From assembly GCF_015207375.1 (NCBI RefSeq), contig NZ_JADEWY010000016.1:1-64000 (forward strand): 64,000 nucleotides of DNA, written 5' to 3'. This DNA comes from Coleofasciculus sp. LEGE 07092 (lineage in GTDB: Bacteria > Cyanobacteriota > Cyanobacteriia > Cyanobacteriales > Coleofasciculaceae). Below, piece after piece: positions 20,593 through 30,637 of this stretch; within the stretch, counting starts at the first letter, position 1, and each line of letters begins with the position of its first letter. A program made the translations under genes and the position numbers. Under the pieces are notes generated by a model. That model did no database searches and was not told the origin of the DNA. It was given only the letters and a program-made list of their open reading frames with translations.

Positions 20593-21840
20593 ATGCCATT
20601 TTTCGGACTTATTTGGGTAACTGCCTGGGTTAGCTGTTTGGTTTCCGCCAGTCAGAATCGATTAAAAGTACCGGAGTACATCACAAACACGTTTCCTGCT
20701 CGGACGTTCGCGGTAGTCAGCAGTCCTATCGAACTGCCAACTTCTCGGCTTTTGCCAATGCAACTTCCCTCAGGAGTCCGGTCTTCTAACTCGTCGGTAG
20801 GAACAGCCCAACACCTGGCATTTCAGACCGGTACGGGCAGCTCCTGGTTTCGAGTCCAGCCGACCTCAACGATTGAGAAGATTTCCATTCAAAGGAATGC
20901 GGGAGTTGGTGCATTCTGTCCTGTACCCGCAGCCACCTCTGCTCCCAACTCGTCAAAAAAGACGCTGCCAGAAAAAATTTTCCAGGTTATGCAGAACTTA
21001 CTCCCCTGGCGTCAGCATTCTGGCTTGGAAGATAAGGCAGTTGCTGATTCTATCAGCATTGTCAGCACTCACCAGGGAGAGGGTATTGGCGAGAAACCCA
21101 GCAGTGAAGGACGGCGTTTGAAGCGAGGATTTTGGCGGTACTCGCAAATGCTCAAGAGCCAAGCTGTTGAGAGTTCATCCTCTACGAATGGGGAGCAGTT
21201 TCAAGTGCGGATGAGGGGACAAGTTATCGCCCAATTTCCGACCAAACAGCAAGCCGAGCGGATGGCACATCAGTTGAAGCAATTCTTCTGTCAGCCCTTA
21301 GACTCCTACAGGCACGAGTCATCTGTAGAACCAGCATTCTCTCATGGACAACCCGCTGTAAAGGTTGGTACTCGCCTGTTTCTAAAAGTTGACGACAAGC
21401 TGGCAAACAATTTGGGGAAGAATCGACAACTGCTAGCCATAAAATGGGCAAATAATCTGCGCGTTGCCTTGGGACAAGGGGCTTTGACGCTCACAGAAGC
21501 CCAAGAACGTATGCATAATTTAGTGGAAACCTCGAGCACGATTGAGGGCATTGCCTCCTGGTACGGACCTTATTTTCACGGACGAGTCACTGCCACAGGC
21601 GAAACTTACAACGAAAACGAACTAACGGCAGCTCATCCCTCCTTGCCCTTTGACACCTATCTCAAGGTCAGAAATCTAGAAAATGGTAACAGCGTGATTG
21701 TCCGAATTAACGATCGCGGACCCTATATTCCGGGTAGAACCCTGGATTTATCCCGTCAGGCAGCACGTTCGATTAAAAGTGAAAAGGCAGGAATCATACC
21801 CTTTGAAGCGATTATTATGCAGCCATCTTCAGCTCGATAA
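20593..21840 (+). CDS. rlpA: RlpA-like double-psi beta-barrel protein
   Basis: 415 residues. A hydrophobic N terminus (FFGLIWVTAWVSCLVSA) looks like a signal peptide. A long Ser/Thr-rich middle follows. The C-terminal about 95 residues form the RlpA double-psi beta barrel: GIASWYGPYFHGRVTATGE, LPFDTYLKVRNLENGNSV and VRINDRGPYIPGRTLDLS. Homologues are septal lytic transglycosylases or peptidoglycan-binding proteins in the periplasm. The middle residues (about 205-290) may be a second, cyanobacterial-specific domain. It is monocistronic by layout, between divergent and convergent neighbours. Confidence 0.88.
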   Translation: MPFFGLIWVTAWVSCLVSASQNRLKVPEYITNTFPARTFAVVSSPIELPTSRLLPMQLPSGVRSSNSSVGTAQHLAFQTGTGSSWFRVQPTSTIEKISIQRNAGVGAFCPVPAATSAPNSSKKTLPEKIFQVMQNLLPWRQHSGLEDKAVADSISIVSTHQGEGIGEKPSSEGRRLKRGFWRYSQMLKSQAVESSSSTNGEQFQVRMRGQVIAQFPTKQQAERMAHQLKQFFCQPLDSYRHESSVEPAFSHGQPAVKVGTRLFLKVDDKLANNLGKNRQLLAIKWANNLRVALGQGALTLTEAQERMHNLVETSSTIEGIASWYGPYFHGRVTATGETYNENELTAAHPSLPFDTYLKVRNLENGNSVIVRINDRGPYIPGRTLDLSRQAARSIKSEKAGIIPFEAIIMQPSSAR

Positions 21841-21966
21841 GCCTGCTTAAAAGAGTGGTGCGTTGACTGTTAACGGCTTGGATTTGAGAGTTTCTGAGTT
21901 TAAGGATAAGGAAACAATGTAGGACAAATCACACACGACAGAGGCGATAGGGAGCCTCCGCATTAG

Positions 21967-23904
21967 TCAGGAGTTAACCACTAGGGATGGATACGGTTCA
22001 CTTTTCACCGCCATCGGTAGATTGTAGGATCGAGTTCTTAGTTGCCGGATCGGTAGGGCAATTGAGAATTCAGAACCCTTACCCGGTTCGGACTGATAGG
22101 TCAGTTGACCGTTATGGTTTTCTACAATGATTTGATAACTAATTGACAAACCTAAACCCGTCCCTTTGCCCACAAGTTTTGTTGTAAAAAAGGGTTCAAA
22201 CAGCCGACGACAAACCTCCTGACTCATCCCCGGGCCATTATCAGCAATCCGAATCACAACGTGGGGGATTTTCTGAGAACGATTAACTTTAGCGGATTCC
22301 GTAGCCAGTTCCTGAACTTCAGTGCTAATTTTTAGGTGGAAGGACGTCCTCCGCTTTGAAGCTGATGCTTGCAAAACATCAATGGCATTTGAAATGAGAT
22401 TCATAAAGACTTGGTTTATCTGTCCGGCGTAACAATTGACGAGAGGGAGATTTCCGTACTCTTTGCTCAACGTAATTTCAGGATGTTCAACCGTTGCTTG
22501 CAGGCGGTGCTGTAAAATCAAGAGAGTGCTATCAATGCCTTCATGAAGATCGGCGGGCTTCATTTCCGCTTGCTCAGTTTTTAAAAACTTCTGTAAGGAT
22601 AAAACAACCTGGCGAATACGACTTGCTCCCACCTTCATTGAGGTTAGAAGTTTAGGGATGTCCGTCATGAGAAAATCGAGGTCAATGGCTGCGATTTGAG
22701 CTTGAATTTCGGCAGCAGGCTGAGGATAGTGCGTGCCATAGAGTTTCACGAGGTTGACCAAATCTTGAAGGTAGCAAATGGCATAATCAATGTTGCCGTA
22801 AATAAAGCTGACGGGGTTATTGATTTCATGAGCAACACCTGCCACAAGTTGCCCCAAACTCGACATTTTTTCGGTATGAATGAGCTTGGTTTGGGTTTGC
22901 TGAAGTTTTCGCAATAAAGTGGTAACGTGCTGTGTTTCTGCCTCTAATGCCACCTCCGTTCGCTTGTGCTGGGCAATCTCCTGTTTAAGTCGCTCATTAA
23001 TTTTTGTCAGTTCAGCCGTTCGTTCTGCGACTCGTCTTTCCAACTCGCCATTCGATTTTTGCAACGCTTCCCGAGCGAACTGGCGTTCTGTGATATCCCG
23101 CGTTACCCTAGCAAAACCCCGTAGCTGCCCATCTTCTGTTTGCAAGGCAGTCGTCACAACATTGGCAAAGAATTGGGAGCCATCTTTACGCACTCGCCAA
23201 CCTTCTTCTTCAAAACGTTCCTGACGTGCAGCAATTTGTAATCCTTCCTCGGGTTTGCTGAGTTTAACATCTTCAGGAGTATAAAAACACGAAAGGTGCT
23301 GACCGATAATTTCAGTAGCCCGATACTGTTGAATTCGTTCAGCTCCCGTACTCCAGCTAACAACATAACCGAGGGGATCGAGCATTATAATGGCGTAGTC
23401 CTTGACCCCTTCTACCAACAAGCGGAAACGTTCTTCGCTTTCTTGATGGGCGGCTTCTGCCTGCTTGCATTCAGTATTATCACGAGCCAACGCATAAACC
23501 AACTGCTGTTTGGGGCATAGGGTTGCATTCCACACCAACCATTTATAGGAACCATCTTTGCAGCGGTAGCGATTTTCAAAAGATATCGTATCCGTACAGG
23601 CAGATAGCTGTTGCCACTGCTTGAGGGTCAATTGCCGATCGTCTGGATGCACCCATTCAATCCACGGTTGTGCTAAGAATTCCTCAGTGGTAAATCCGAG
23701 AATTTTCTCGCACATCGGGTTTATTTGTGTCCAATAGCCGTCGGCACTGGCAACAAAAAACATATCCAGCGTGAGCGTAAAAAATTTGTCATGATTGCTA
23801 CAAACTGAAGGGTGACGAGTACTTTTCTCTCTTTTGCAATGGGAGTTTTGGCTTTCTGACACTTGGGTTGCCATTCGATTACTTACCTGATTGGTTAGAT
23901 TCAC
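21967..23904 (-). CDS. PAS-PAS sensor histidine kinase
   Basis: 645 residues, no membrane helix, so probably cytoplasmic. PAS 1 is at about 38-150 and PAS 2 with its PAC motif at about 155-275 (DGSQFFANVVTTALQ; GFARVTRDITERQ). A coiled coil at about 275-345 leads to HisKA with His359 (GVAHEINNPVSFIYGN). HATPase_c has the N box (QVFMNLISNAIDVL), G1 (DNGPGM) and G2 (GKGTGLGLSI). It should autophosphorylate at His359 and pass the phosphate to an unlinked regulator; none is adjacent. The start is GTG; an ATG ten codons later is an alternative. Confidence 0.92.
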   Translation of the reverse strand: MNLTNQVSNRMATQVSESQNSHCKREKSTRHPSVCSNHDKFFTLTLDMFFVASADGYWTQINPMCEKILGFTTEEFLAQPWIEWVHPDDRQLTLKQWQQLSACTDTISFENRYRCKDGSYKWLVWNATLCPKQQLVYALARDNTECKQAEAAHQESEERFRLLVEGVKDYAIIMLDPLGYVVSWSTGAERIQQYRATEIIGQHLSCFYTPEDVKLSKPEEGLQIAARQERFEEEGWRVRKDGSQFFANVVTTALQTEDGQLRGFARVTRDITERQFAREALQKSNGELERRVAERTAELTKINERLKQEIAQHKRTEVALEAETQHVTTLLRKLQQTQTKLIHTEKMSSLGQLVAGVAHEINNPVSFIYGNIDYAICYLQDLVNLVKLYGTHYPQPAAEIQAQIAAIDLDFLMTDIPKLLTSMKVGASRIRQVVLSLQKFLKTEQAEMKPADLHEGIDSTLLILQHRLQATVEHPEITLSKEYGNLPLVNCYAGQINQVFMNLISNAIDVLQASASKRRTSFHLKISTEVQELATESAKVNRSQKIPHVVIRIADNGPGMSQEVCRRLFEPFFTTKLVGKGTGLGLSISYQIIVENHNGQLTYQSEPGKGSEFSIALPIRQLRTRSYNLPMAVKSEPYPSLVVNS

Positions 23905-24182
23905 TTCCTCATACCAAGAGCAATTAGAATGCTAGAATGTTTCAGCACTAGACTGAGCCTGAGTTTGCTGAGTCAGCATCTGAATTGAAAAAAGCCCTAA
24001 AAACAGCTTCGCTATATTCAGCTCTATATCGGCAAAAGCTGTTGGTATTAGGCAAGCAGACACACCCTAAAATATAATAAAGCCTTTCGATATTTAAAGC
24101 TAGTTTCAGTCTATACCCTGTGTCTATATGTTGCTTTCTTGACATAAATACTTCGGTGAGAACCACTAGAGTTATCAATCCC

Positions 24183-25490
24183 TCAGGCAATTAGCCAGGG
24201 GAGCCAAACTGCCAAACTTAATAAACTTAAAAATAGAACGGGTAGAGTCAGGATCGAACTCAAGCGAACATAGTGACTCCAGCGAATCGGCAATCCTTTA
24301 CCCGCCAAAGCATTCAACCAGAGTAAGGTGGAGAGACTGCCTAGAGGCATCAGTTTTGCTCCCATATTGCAACCAATGATAGTGGCGTAAACCATTGCCT
24401 CTTGACTTATTGGTTCAGTTATGATTGCATCTTGGAGAGCCAGGGCATTAAGCAAAACCCCTGGTAAGTTATTCATTGCACCCGATAGGGACAGGGCAAG
24501 AACACCAGTCCCCGTAGCGGTAAGCGTCAGTCCCCAGTGTGAGAGCTCCTCCAATCCCTGCTTGAGCAGTAAGGTTAAACCAGCGTTGCCTAACCCCACG
24601 ACCACAAAATACATTCCTAAACTAAACCCGATCGCTTGCCAAGGGACTCGATGCCACACCTTACCCAAAGAAATCACCGGAGTGGTCTTTGCATCAAACC
24701 ATCGTCCTGCTAGTGCCAGCAGACACAAAGCAGCAATTAGGGCGATCGCACTAACGGGGACAGACAGCACTTGAGCAAACCCATAACCAACGAAGAGCAA
24801 CCCGAAGATGGCAAAACCCCACTGGCAAAGTAGGGGGTCGCGAATAGCACTACGCGGTGGCGGTAGGCGTTGCAGCTCGTAAGTCGGTGGAATGTAACGG
24901 TCGAAGTAGAACCAGAGGACACCAAAACTAGAAGCGATCGCCACAAACGTGACTGGCACCATTACCATAAGATAACGCAAACCAGCGATATCAAAATAGT
25001 CAGTGGCAATGATATTCACAGGACTACTTGTGGGTAAGACCATGCTAGCAGCATCAGCGATAAAACCAATTGCAAAGACGAAAGCGACAGAAGCCCTAGC
25101 ACTAAAACGAAGTACCAGCAGCATTTCTATCACCGCAGGTGTCCAAATTAATGCCGTGCCGACATTCGTCAGCACCCATGTCGCCAAGACTGCCAGCAAT
25201 ACCACTAACGCAAAAAGCAACCGCCCCCGACCCATTCCCCAGCCCACCACTTGCAGCGCCAACCACCGCCAAAACCCAGCTTCATCCAAAAGCAGGCTAA
25301 TTAGAATCAGAGCAATTAGGGTAAGGGTAGTATTCCAAACGGCACTGCCAATCGTGAGGATATCTAATAAGGATACTCTACCGCTAACAACGGTAAGTAG
25401 CGCTCCTATCAAGGCACTACAGCCGATACCTAGTCCTCGCGGCTGCCAAATAACTAGAGCGATCGTCACCAGAAAAATTGCTATTGCCAC
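24183..25490 (-). CDS. ArsB/ion-transporter superfamily permease
   Basis: 435 residues with about 11 membrane helices and a GTG start. The pattern is that of the ArsB/NhaD part of the ion transporter superfamily: LLDEAGFWRWLALQVV, NVGTALIWTPAVIEML, ADAASMVLPTSSPVNII and the second-half AMNNLPGVLLNALA. The best guess is arsenite efflux. No arsenic regulator or reductase lies nearby, so the substrate is uncertain. Confidence 0.75.
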   Translation of the reverse strand: MAIAIFLVTIALVIWQPRGLGIGCSALIGALLTVVSGRVSLLDILTIGSAVWNTTLTLIALILISLLLDEAGFWRWLALQVVGWGMGRGRLLFALVVLLAVLATWVLTNVGTALIWTPAVIEMLLVLRFSARASVAFVFAIGFIADAASMVLPTSSPVNIIATDYFDIAGLRYLMVMVPVTFVAIASSFGVLWFYFDRYIPPTYELQRLPPPRSAIRDPLLCQWGFAIFGLLFVGYGFAQVLSVPVSAIALIAALCLLALAGRWFDAKTTPVISLGKVWHRVPWQAIGFSLGMYFVVVGLGNAGLTLLLKQGLEELSHWGLTLTATGTGVLALSLSGAMNNLPGVLLNALALQDAIITEPISQEAMVYATIIGCNMGAKLMPLGSLSTLLWLNALAGKGLPIRWSHYVRLSSILTLPVLFLSLLSLAVWLPWLIA

Positions 25491-25566
25491 TGAGGAAGGT
25501 TGTAGGGTTGAGCTGAACCGTGAAAACGACTGTATTTTATATTGTATGTAGCCTTTAACTGCTTCG

Positions 25567-26076
25567 ATGTATATACGTGATGCTACTGAAGCCGATCTAC
25601 CAACGATTGTCGAAATTTACAATGCTGCCGTTCCCAGCCGAATAGCAACTGCTGATATTAAGCCTATTTCTGTTGAGAGCCGTTTGAGATGGTATCACGA
25701 GCATATACCCACTAGCCGCCCCCTGTGGGTAATGGATGTAGAGATAAAGCATAGCTCTACTTGTGCGATCGCAGGTTGGCTCAGTTTTCAGTCGTTTTAC
25801 GGACGCCCAGCCTATCATGCAACCGCAGAGCTGAGTATCTACATAGCTCCAAACTATCATCGCCAAGGCATAGGGCAGCAACTTCTCGAACGAGCCATAT
25901 GCCAAAGCCCAACGGTAGGATTAAAAACCTTGATCGGCTTTATCTTTGCCCACAACCAGCCCAGCTTACAATTATTTCAAAAAAACGGCTTCCAACGCTG
26001 GGGTTACTTGCCTAGAGTGGCGGATCTTGACGGCGTTGATCGAGATTTGGTGATTCTGGGGCGTCGAGTGGGTTAA
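25567..26076 (+). CDS. GNAT N-acetyltransferase, phosphinothricin acetyltransferase-like
   Basis: 169 residues covering one GNAT fold. It opens IRDATEADLPTIVEIYN. The acetyl-CoA loop is YHRQGIGQQLLERAI, followed by AHNQPSLQLFQKNGFQRWGY. The overall pattern is that of the Pat/Bar-type family, whose members acetylate small amines such as methionine sulfoximine, phosphinothricin or other amino acid analogues. The substrate here is unknown. It diverges from the ArsB-like gene and converges on the LuxR-vWA gene. Confidence 0.88.
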   Translation: MYIRDATEADLPTIVEIYNAAVPSRIATADIKPISVESRLRWYHEHIPTSRPLWVMDVEIKHSSTCAIAGWLSFQSFYGRPAYHATAELSIYIAPNYHRQGIGQQLLERAICQSPTVGLKTLIGFIFAHNQPSLQLFQKNGFQRWGYLPRVADLDGVDRDLVILGRRVG

Positions 26077-26101
26077 TGCAGAGATGTTGCCTAAAACGTC
26101 T

Positions 26102-27220
26102 TTACAGCGTTTCATTAGCGTTGAGTACCTTCTCCACCAACTCAGGATGGCGCACTCTAACCCAATCGGGAAACGCCAAGTGTGGCTCCTCTGTTAGCTG
26201 CCGCGACAAAAGCTCAATGATGTCATCAACTTCATTGACCAAATCAAATACAAAAATATTAAATGGCATGATTTGATTGACATTAAAATCCAAAGCTAAG
26301 AAATGCTCGATATCAATGTCTTTGCCTAATCCCAGTACAAAGAACTTAACATTTTTGGGGTCGTTAATTTTGGTACAAACTGAAGCAATGCAGTTGATAA
26401 ACTCTTCTTCATCATCAAACTGACCATCGGTATAGATGATAAAAAATGCTCCCTGCCCTTTAGGTTTTCCTGCTGTTAGCCAAGTATTGATGCAGTGGTG
26501 TAGGGTAGAGCAAACAAAGGTTTTGGTTTTAGGTTGATTTTCGACAAACAGCTTCCAGACGTGGGACGCATCTTGAATGACAATCGGATGGGGAGCAGTT
26601 CTTGCGCGGCTGAAAAAGTAAACGAAAACGCGATCGCAAATCTTTGCACCCGATTGGTTTTTAGCTTCAGAACCCGCTGATAAAATTGCGGCGATATGTC
26701 CTTCAACCACTTCTGCCAAGTACTCGTAACGGGTTTGATTGCGCGTGTCTGAGTCCTTTCTTACCATTGAACCACTCTGATCGATCAGGATAAAGACATC
26801 GCGGTTATAGAGAGGAGAAATTGGCAAATCTGTTGGTTGAATATCTGAGATTCGTTTCTCCGTATCATCCGAGTCAGTGTTCATCAGCAGTTTGATCGAT
26901 AAATCCCTCTCACTAATCGTCTCAGACACCATCCCTGACTGAGAAAATGCTGGCGAAGCGTTAATATTTACCCATTCCGGCTGGTGTTTGGCGAACAGAG
27001 CAATTAACTCACCTCGTTTGGAGCGACGTTCGTCAGGAAAGTCATTTTTTAAGCCAAATGCCAAACAAATATTCTCAACGTGCTTTCGAACCGTTGATGC
27101 TTCGATATGCAAGGATTGAGCGATATCGCGATCGGAAGCGCCAGCTAACAGCAGTTTCAGGACTTGCCTGCGTCTTGGTGTCAGCTCCTCAAAAGCTGCG
27201 GTAAACTTCCAGGGGTTCAT
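26102..27220 (-). CDS. LuxR-type HTH fused to a von Willebrand A domain
   Basis: 372 residues. Residues about 12-60 form a LuxR/GerE helix-turn-helix (LTPRRRQVLKLLLAGASDRD; IEASTVRKHVEN). After a linker of about 75 residues, residues about 140-350 are a vWA domain with an intact metal site: D147-x-S149-x-S151 (IDQSGSM), CSTLHHC for the threonine, and YTDGQFDDEE for the aspartate. No signal peptide or membrane helix. vWA domains bind partners through the metal site, so this looks like a DNA-binding regulator or an adaptor in an NTP-dependent conflict or chaperone-type system (inference). No such partner is adjacent. Confidence 0.82.
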   Translation of the reverse strand: MNPWKFTAAFEELTPRRRQVLKLLLAGASDRDIAQSLHIEASTVRKHVENICLAFGLKNDFPDERRSKRGELIALFAKHQPEWVNINASPAFSQSGMVSETISERDLSIKLLMNTDSDDTEKRISDIQPTDLPISPLYNRDVFILIDQSGSMVRKDSDTRNQTRYEYLAEVVEGHIAAILSAGSEAKNQSGAKICDRVFVYFFSRARTAPHPIVIQDASHVWKLFVENQPKTKTFVCSTLHHCINTWLTAGKPKGQGAFFIIYTDGQFDDEEEFINCIASVCTKINDPKNVKFFVLGLGKDIDIEHFLALDFNVNQIMPFNIFVFDLVNEVDDIIELLSRQLTEEPHLAFPDWVRVRHPELVEKVLNANETL

Positions 27221-27667
27221 GCTCTCTACTCATCCTGTGTAGATGGGGATACACACCTGATGGTTTAACCCATAGGGTGTCAGTCTTTTTTTATCCTATC
27301 TAGCTTAGAAAGCATCGTTAATGCTGGGTTTCGTCAATCGCTATGCCATCGTGTCTGATTGACTGACAGAACTCTCCAACTTCTTGCCTAGTCAGCTTTC
27401 TATAAGACTTCTATTGTAAACCCAAAGCCTTTCTATGGCTAAGTTTCAGGGAACTATCAGGAGTGTAGTCTCGAACAAATGATTGAAAAGTGGGACGGAA
27501 TCTTGCCCGTTTATCAAGGCGGTTCGGCACCGTTTCCGGCATTCGATCCGAATGCAGGTCGAGCAGCTCAGACTCAACCCAGTAAATAGGTTGAGGGAGA
27601 TGGGGAAGATGGGGGATAATTTTGCTAATCCCAAATTCCCAAATCCCCAGTCCCCAATTCCCCAGAA
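27221..27667. other. intergenic region
   Basis: 447 bases. An unproven 36-codon frame (27479-27589) is present. The part at 27600-27665 is a purine/C-run repeat of the CCCAAATCCCCAGTCCCC type common between cyanobacterial genes. No RNA was recognised. Confidence 0.4.
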
Positions 27668-29452
27668 TTAGAAGGTAAACGTAGTTCTGAGTGTACCGAT
27701 AAATACGTCGTCGTTGTCTGAATTTTGGTTGGGAGAGGTTAGCCAGATGACACCTGGAGTAATGGAGATATTATCAGTGACCTGATATTTGTAGAACCCT
27801 TCAACGTGATAGGCAAAATCTCGATCAAAGTTTTGTGTACCTCCTGGAACATCAAGTCCTCTGAGAGTTGGTTCTGCACCCGCAACAATAGCAGCGATAT
27901 TACCGGGTTTACCCAGATCTGGGAAGACTAGACCTAGGGCAAAATTCCAAATGTCAGCATCGCCCAAACCAATTAAACGGGCATCGGTTTTACCCACCCA
28001 GCCATTGACGAGAAAGTTAGGACTAAATTTCAATGAGGCTTCTAGCCCGTAGGAATTGCTGACTACGGGAGTACTTAAAGCAGCGGCTGACAGGTTGGTA
28101 ACTTGTGCCAGTTGAGCGGGGTTGAGGTTGGCATACGCTGTGCCAGTCCCTCCTAGCAGAAAGCGCCTTGCGCTATCCCCGCCATCATCATAGGCGTGAA
28201 TGTATGTCAATCCAATCTTAAACCGACTCCCATAAACAACCTGTGCAATTCCTGAATAGTTGCCGTTGAACAAACCATTATCTTCTCCAGGGTTGCTGGC
28301 TGTATTGGAGATATAACCTAGGTCTACTCTCAGATTATTGCTCGGTTGAATCGCGATCGCGGCACCTGCACCAAACGGACCAATCCGATAAATTGGGTTA
28401 CGTTCGGCAAAACGGGAAATAGCATTAGAGCCTCCCGCAAAGCCTTCTAAAAAGGGGTTAACGGTATCGGCATAGTAGTGGTGCAGGGCATTATTTGCCA
28501 AAATCTGCACCGTCATGTTGTCACCTACGGGGAAGCGATAGCGCAGGATGTCGATGGAAACGTCGTTATTAGCGCCCCCATCGTAGGTGAAGCGCCCTTC
28601 TTGAGTGAAACCTGAGCCATCTTGAAATGTTACGCCCGATCTTGCCAGCAGTGGGGTTGCATTACCCGCTTGTAGGCGAGTTTGCAATAAGTCTTTGCCT
28701 GTGAAGCTGGTAAGGAAGTTGAGGCGCACTCGATCGTGAAAGACGGTATTGACATCATCATTTACCTCGTCGCCGAAGGCATCAGCAAGACCGAAGATGA
28801 CTTCTCCTGCCAGTTTAGTCGTTGTTGAAAACTGATGGTCTTCTAAAAATGCTACTCGCCCTTCTAAGTTATCAACCTGTGCCCCTAAGGTGGCGAGTTC
28901 GGCTTCAAACTCCTGAATTAGCCGCCGCAGGGTTGTCAAATTTGCACCCCCGTCAGCACCGGTAACAATGAGACGTTCAATCTGCTGCAAACAAGCGTTC
29001 AAACCCGCTGCAAATTCGTAGCGAGTCATGGCGCGATTGCCCCGGAAGGTGCCATCGGGATAACCAGCAATACAGCCATAACGTTCAACCAGCGATCGCA
29101 ACGCTTCGTAAGCCCAGTCTCCGGGAGAAACATCTCGAAGTTGGGAGACGTTGGTGACTTGCTCCATTGAGTCGCTTTCTAGGGTACTCAGTTCCAGTGG
29201 CACTTCTGGCAGAGTGGCATCAACCCCAGGCAATTCTGGAGCAATTGGAGTTTCAGCAACTTCAATGTCGGGTATGGCTGCTGGGCTGGGTTGTTCTGCT
29301 GTCACCGTCACGTCAGTGACACCGACAGGGGAAACGACATCTTCCGATAATGTATTTTCTGTGGCAACAGCAGAGGAAGCCAGCCAGAATGCGGCTCCTA
29401 AAATTACTGGAAAATTGAGCAGCGCCATCCAGGAAAACTTTACTCTCTTCAA
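27668..29452 (-). CDS. iron uptake porin (SLH domain + OprB-type barrel)
   Basis: 594 residues. The signal peptide ends near SSAVATEN, and an acidic/Pro linker follows. One SLH domain lies at about 105-165 (DVSPGDWAYEALRSLVERYGC; YPDGTFRGNRAMTRYEFAAG). A coiled coil (EFEAELATLGAQVDNLEGRV) precedes a beta-barrel ending in Phe (TTFTF), as outer-membrane porins do. In cyanobacteria this family anchors the outer membrane to peptidoglycan through SLH and passes small solutes including inorganic iron. The start is TTG, supported by GAGG seven bases upstream; an ATG eight codons later is possible. Confidence 0.92.
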   Translation of the reverse strand: MKRVKFSWMALLNFPVILGAAFWLASSAVATENTLSEDVVSPVGVTDVTVTAEQPSPAAIPDIEVAETPIAPELPGVDATLPEVPLELSTLESDSMEQVTNVSQLRDVSPGDWAYEALRSLVERYGCIAGYPDGTFRGNRAMTRYEFAAGLNACLQQIERLIVTGADGGANLTTLRRLIQEFEAELATLGAQVDNLEGRVAFLEDHQFSTTTKLAGEVIFGLADAFGDEVNDDVNTVFHDRVRLNFLTSFTGKDLLQTRLQAGNATPLLARSGVTFQDGSGFTQEGRFTYDGGANNDVSIDILRYRFPVGDNMTVQILANNALHHYYADTVNPFLEGFAGGSNAISRFAERNPIYRIGPFGAGAAIAIQPSNNLRVDLGYISNTASNPGEDNGLFNGNYSGIAQVVYGSRFKIGLTYIHAYDDGGDSARRFLLGGTGTAYANLNPAQLAQVTNLSAAALSTPVVSNSYGLEASLKFSPNFLVNGWVGKTDARLIGLGDADIWNFALGLVFPDLGKPGNIAAIVAGAEPTLRGLDVPGGTQNFDRDFAYHVEGFYKYQVTDNISITPGVIWLTSPNQNSDNDDVFIGTLRTTFTF

Positions 29453-29933
29453 CGCTTTTCCTCACACCTCATCAAGGTTTTGCTAAGGTCACATCCGAAG
29501 GCAAAGTCCGTGACTGTTTTCTATCTCAACGGTTTTCCTTCAATTAACCTCACGTTAACCCTACGTTGCTTATCCAGTTTTTTTGTAATTTTTGATGCAA
29601 AATGTATTATTCCCATGTAAGTTATGAATAAAAATTATTCATTTTTTGCAAAAGCTAAATTTAAAGATTGCGAGTAAGACAGGAATTAAGATGCCTGTCG
29701 AAGGTTGCCAGAGAAAACCAGCTAACGAAATAATGGGGAATACAGCCTCCAACAGAGAAGAAAAGCTCAATCCCCCCAGTCTCCAGAAAAAAACTGCTAG
29801 GAGTATTGCTAAAGAGTGTTATAATAGTATGTAGGGATTATATTCGGCTGCATAGTTTGTTTTGGATTTACGGACAGGCATTTCTCCGAATCATAAGTCT
29901 CTACACCCTTTGATTCTGGAGACAGTTTCTTTT
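29453..29933. promoter_or_regulatory. divergent regulatory region of porin and RRM genes
   Basis: 481 bases, very AT-rich at 29570-29650, serving two divergent genes. The RRM-protein side includes a leader of perhaps 100 bases or more; long cold-regulated leaders are known for cyanobacterial rbp genes. A frame at 29646-29834 is not convincing as a protein. Confidence 0.5.
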
Positions 29934-30245
29934 ATGTCAATTTACATCGGCAACCTCTCGTATCAAGTTACAGAGGAAGACGTTACCAGCATTTTTGCTG
30001 AGTATGGAACGGTGAAACGGGTTCAGTTGCCTACCGATCGGGAAACGGGTCGGATGCGTGGCTTTGGCTTTGTGGAAATGGAATCAGAAGCCGAAGAAAC
30101 TGCCGCAATAGAGGCTCTGGATGGTGCTGAATGGATGGGTCGGGACTTGAAAGTAAATAAAGCCAAGCCTCGCGAGAGTCGAGGTAACAGTGGCGGTGGC
30201 GGTCGGCGCAGCGGCAACCGGGATGGATTTTCTCGACGCTACTAA
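29934..30245 (+). CDS. RRM-type RNA-binding protein
   Basis: 103 residues. A single RNA recognition motif (about 1-80) has RNP2 IYIGNL and RNP1 RGFGFVEM, followed by a Gly/Arg-rich tail (GGGGRRSGNRDG). Cyanobacterial Rbp proteins of this design are cold-induced and bind single-stranded RNA; some direct mRNAs to membranes. I start at ATG 29934 (MSIYIGNLSYQ) because the upstream in-frame extension is not conserved in character. rpsU follows 188 bases later, the typical cyanobacterial arrangement. Confidence 0.93.
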   Translation: MSIYIGNLSYQVTEEDVTSIFAEYGTVKRVQLPTDRETGRMRGFGFVEMESEAEETAAIEALDGAEWMGRDLKVNKAKPRESRGNSGGGGRRSGNRDGFSRRY

Positions 30246-30433
30246 GCTTTGAGCGTGCAGATAGGAGAAGCCAAGTGATTGCGACGTTTCTTATAACTGC
30301 TCGGAACGGTTGAAGGTTAGGCTTTGCAGCAAGTCAAGTGAGGTGGCTTTTTGGGCTACCTCTACTTGATTAGGATTTTATACTGGGTGGTCGCAAACAC
30401 CCAGTAATCAATCTAAAGCTTAGAGGAAATCGA

Positions 30434-30637
30434 ATGGCACAGGTGACTGTCGGTGAACATGAAGGGATCGAGTCAGCCCTCCGTCGGTTTAAGCAAGCTG
30501 TTTCCAAGGCAGGAATTTTTCCCGACATTAAGAAGAATCGTCACTTTGAAACGCCTATTCAAAAACGCAAACGCAAAGCCATTGCCAGACACAAACAGAT
30601 TCGCAGGCTCTCGCGCTATCGCCGAAAACCGTATTAG
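30434..30637 (+). CDS. rpsU: 30S ribosomal protein S21
   Basis: 67 residues, basic, with the S21 pattern [20 protein letters not shown] and [20 protein letters not shown]. It sits on the 30S subunit near the anti-Shine-Dalgarno site. GAGG lies 8 bases before ATG. Its position after an RRM gene matches other cyanobacteria, where the two can be read together. Confidence 0.96.
   Translation: MAQVTVGEHEGIESALRRFKQAVSKAGIFPDIKKNRHFETPIQKRKRKAIARHKQIRRLSRYRRKPY

Noticed and set aside
23948-24190. 80-codon minus-strand frame overlapping the end of the ArsB-like gene
   Set aside because: Atypical composition, no ribosome site and no recognisable pattern; probably chance.
27479-27589. 36-codon frame MIEKWDGILPVYQGG...
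   Set aside because: Pleasant composition, but no ribosome site and no family; not enough to call a gene.
29646-29834. 62-codon plus-strand frame upstream of the RRM gene
   Set aside because: Lies in the AT-rich divergent regulatory region, with no good start signal and no protein-like pattern.
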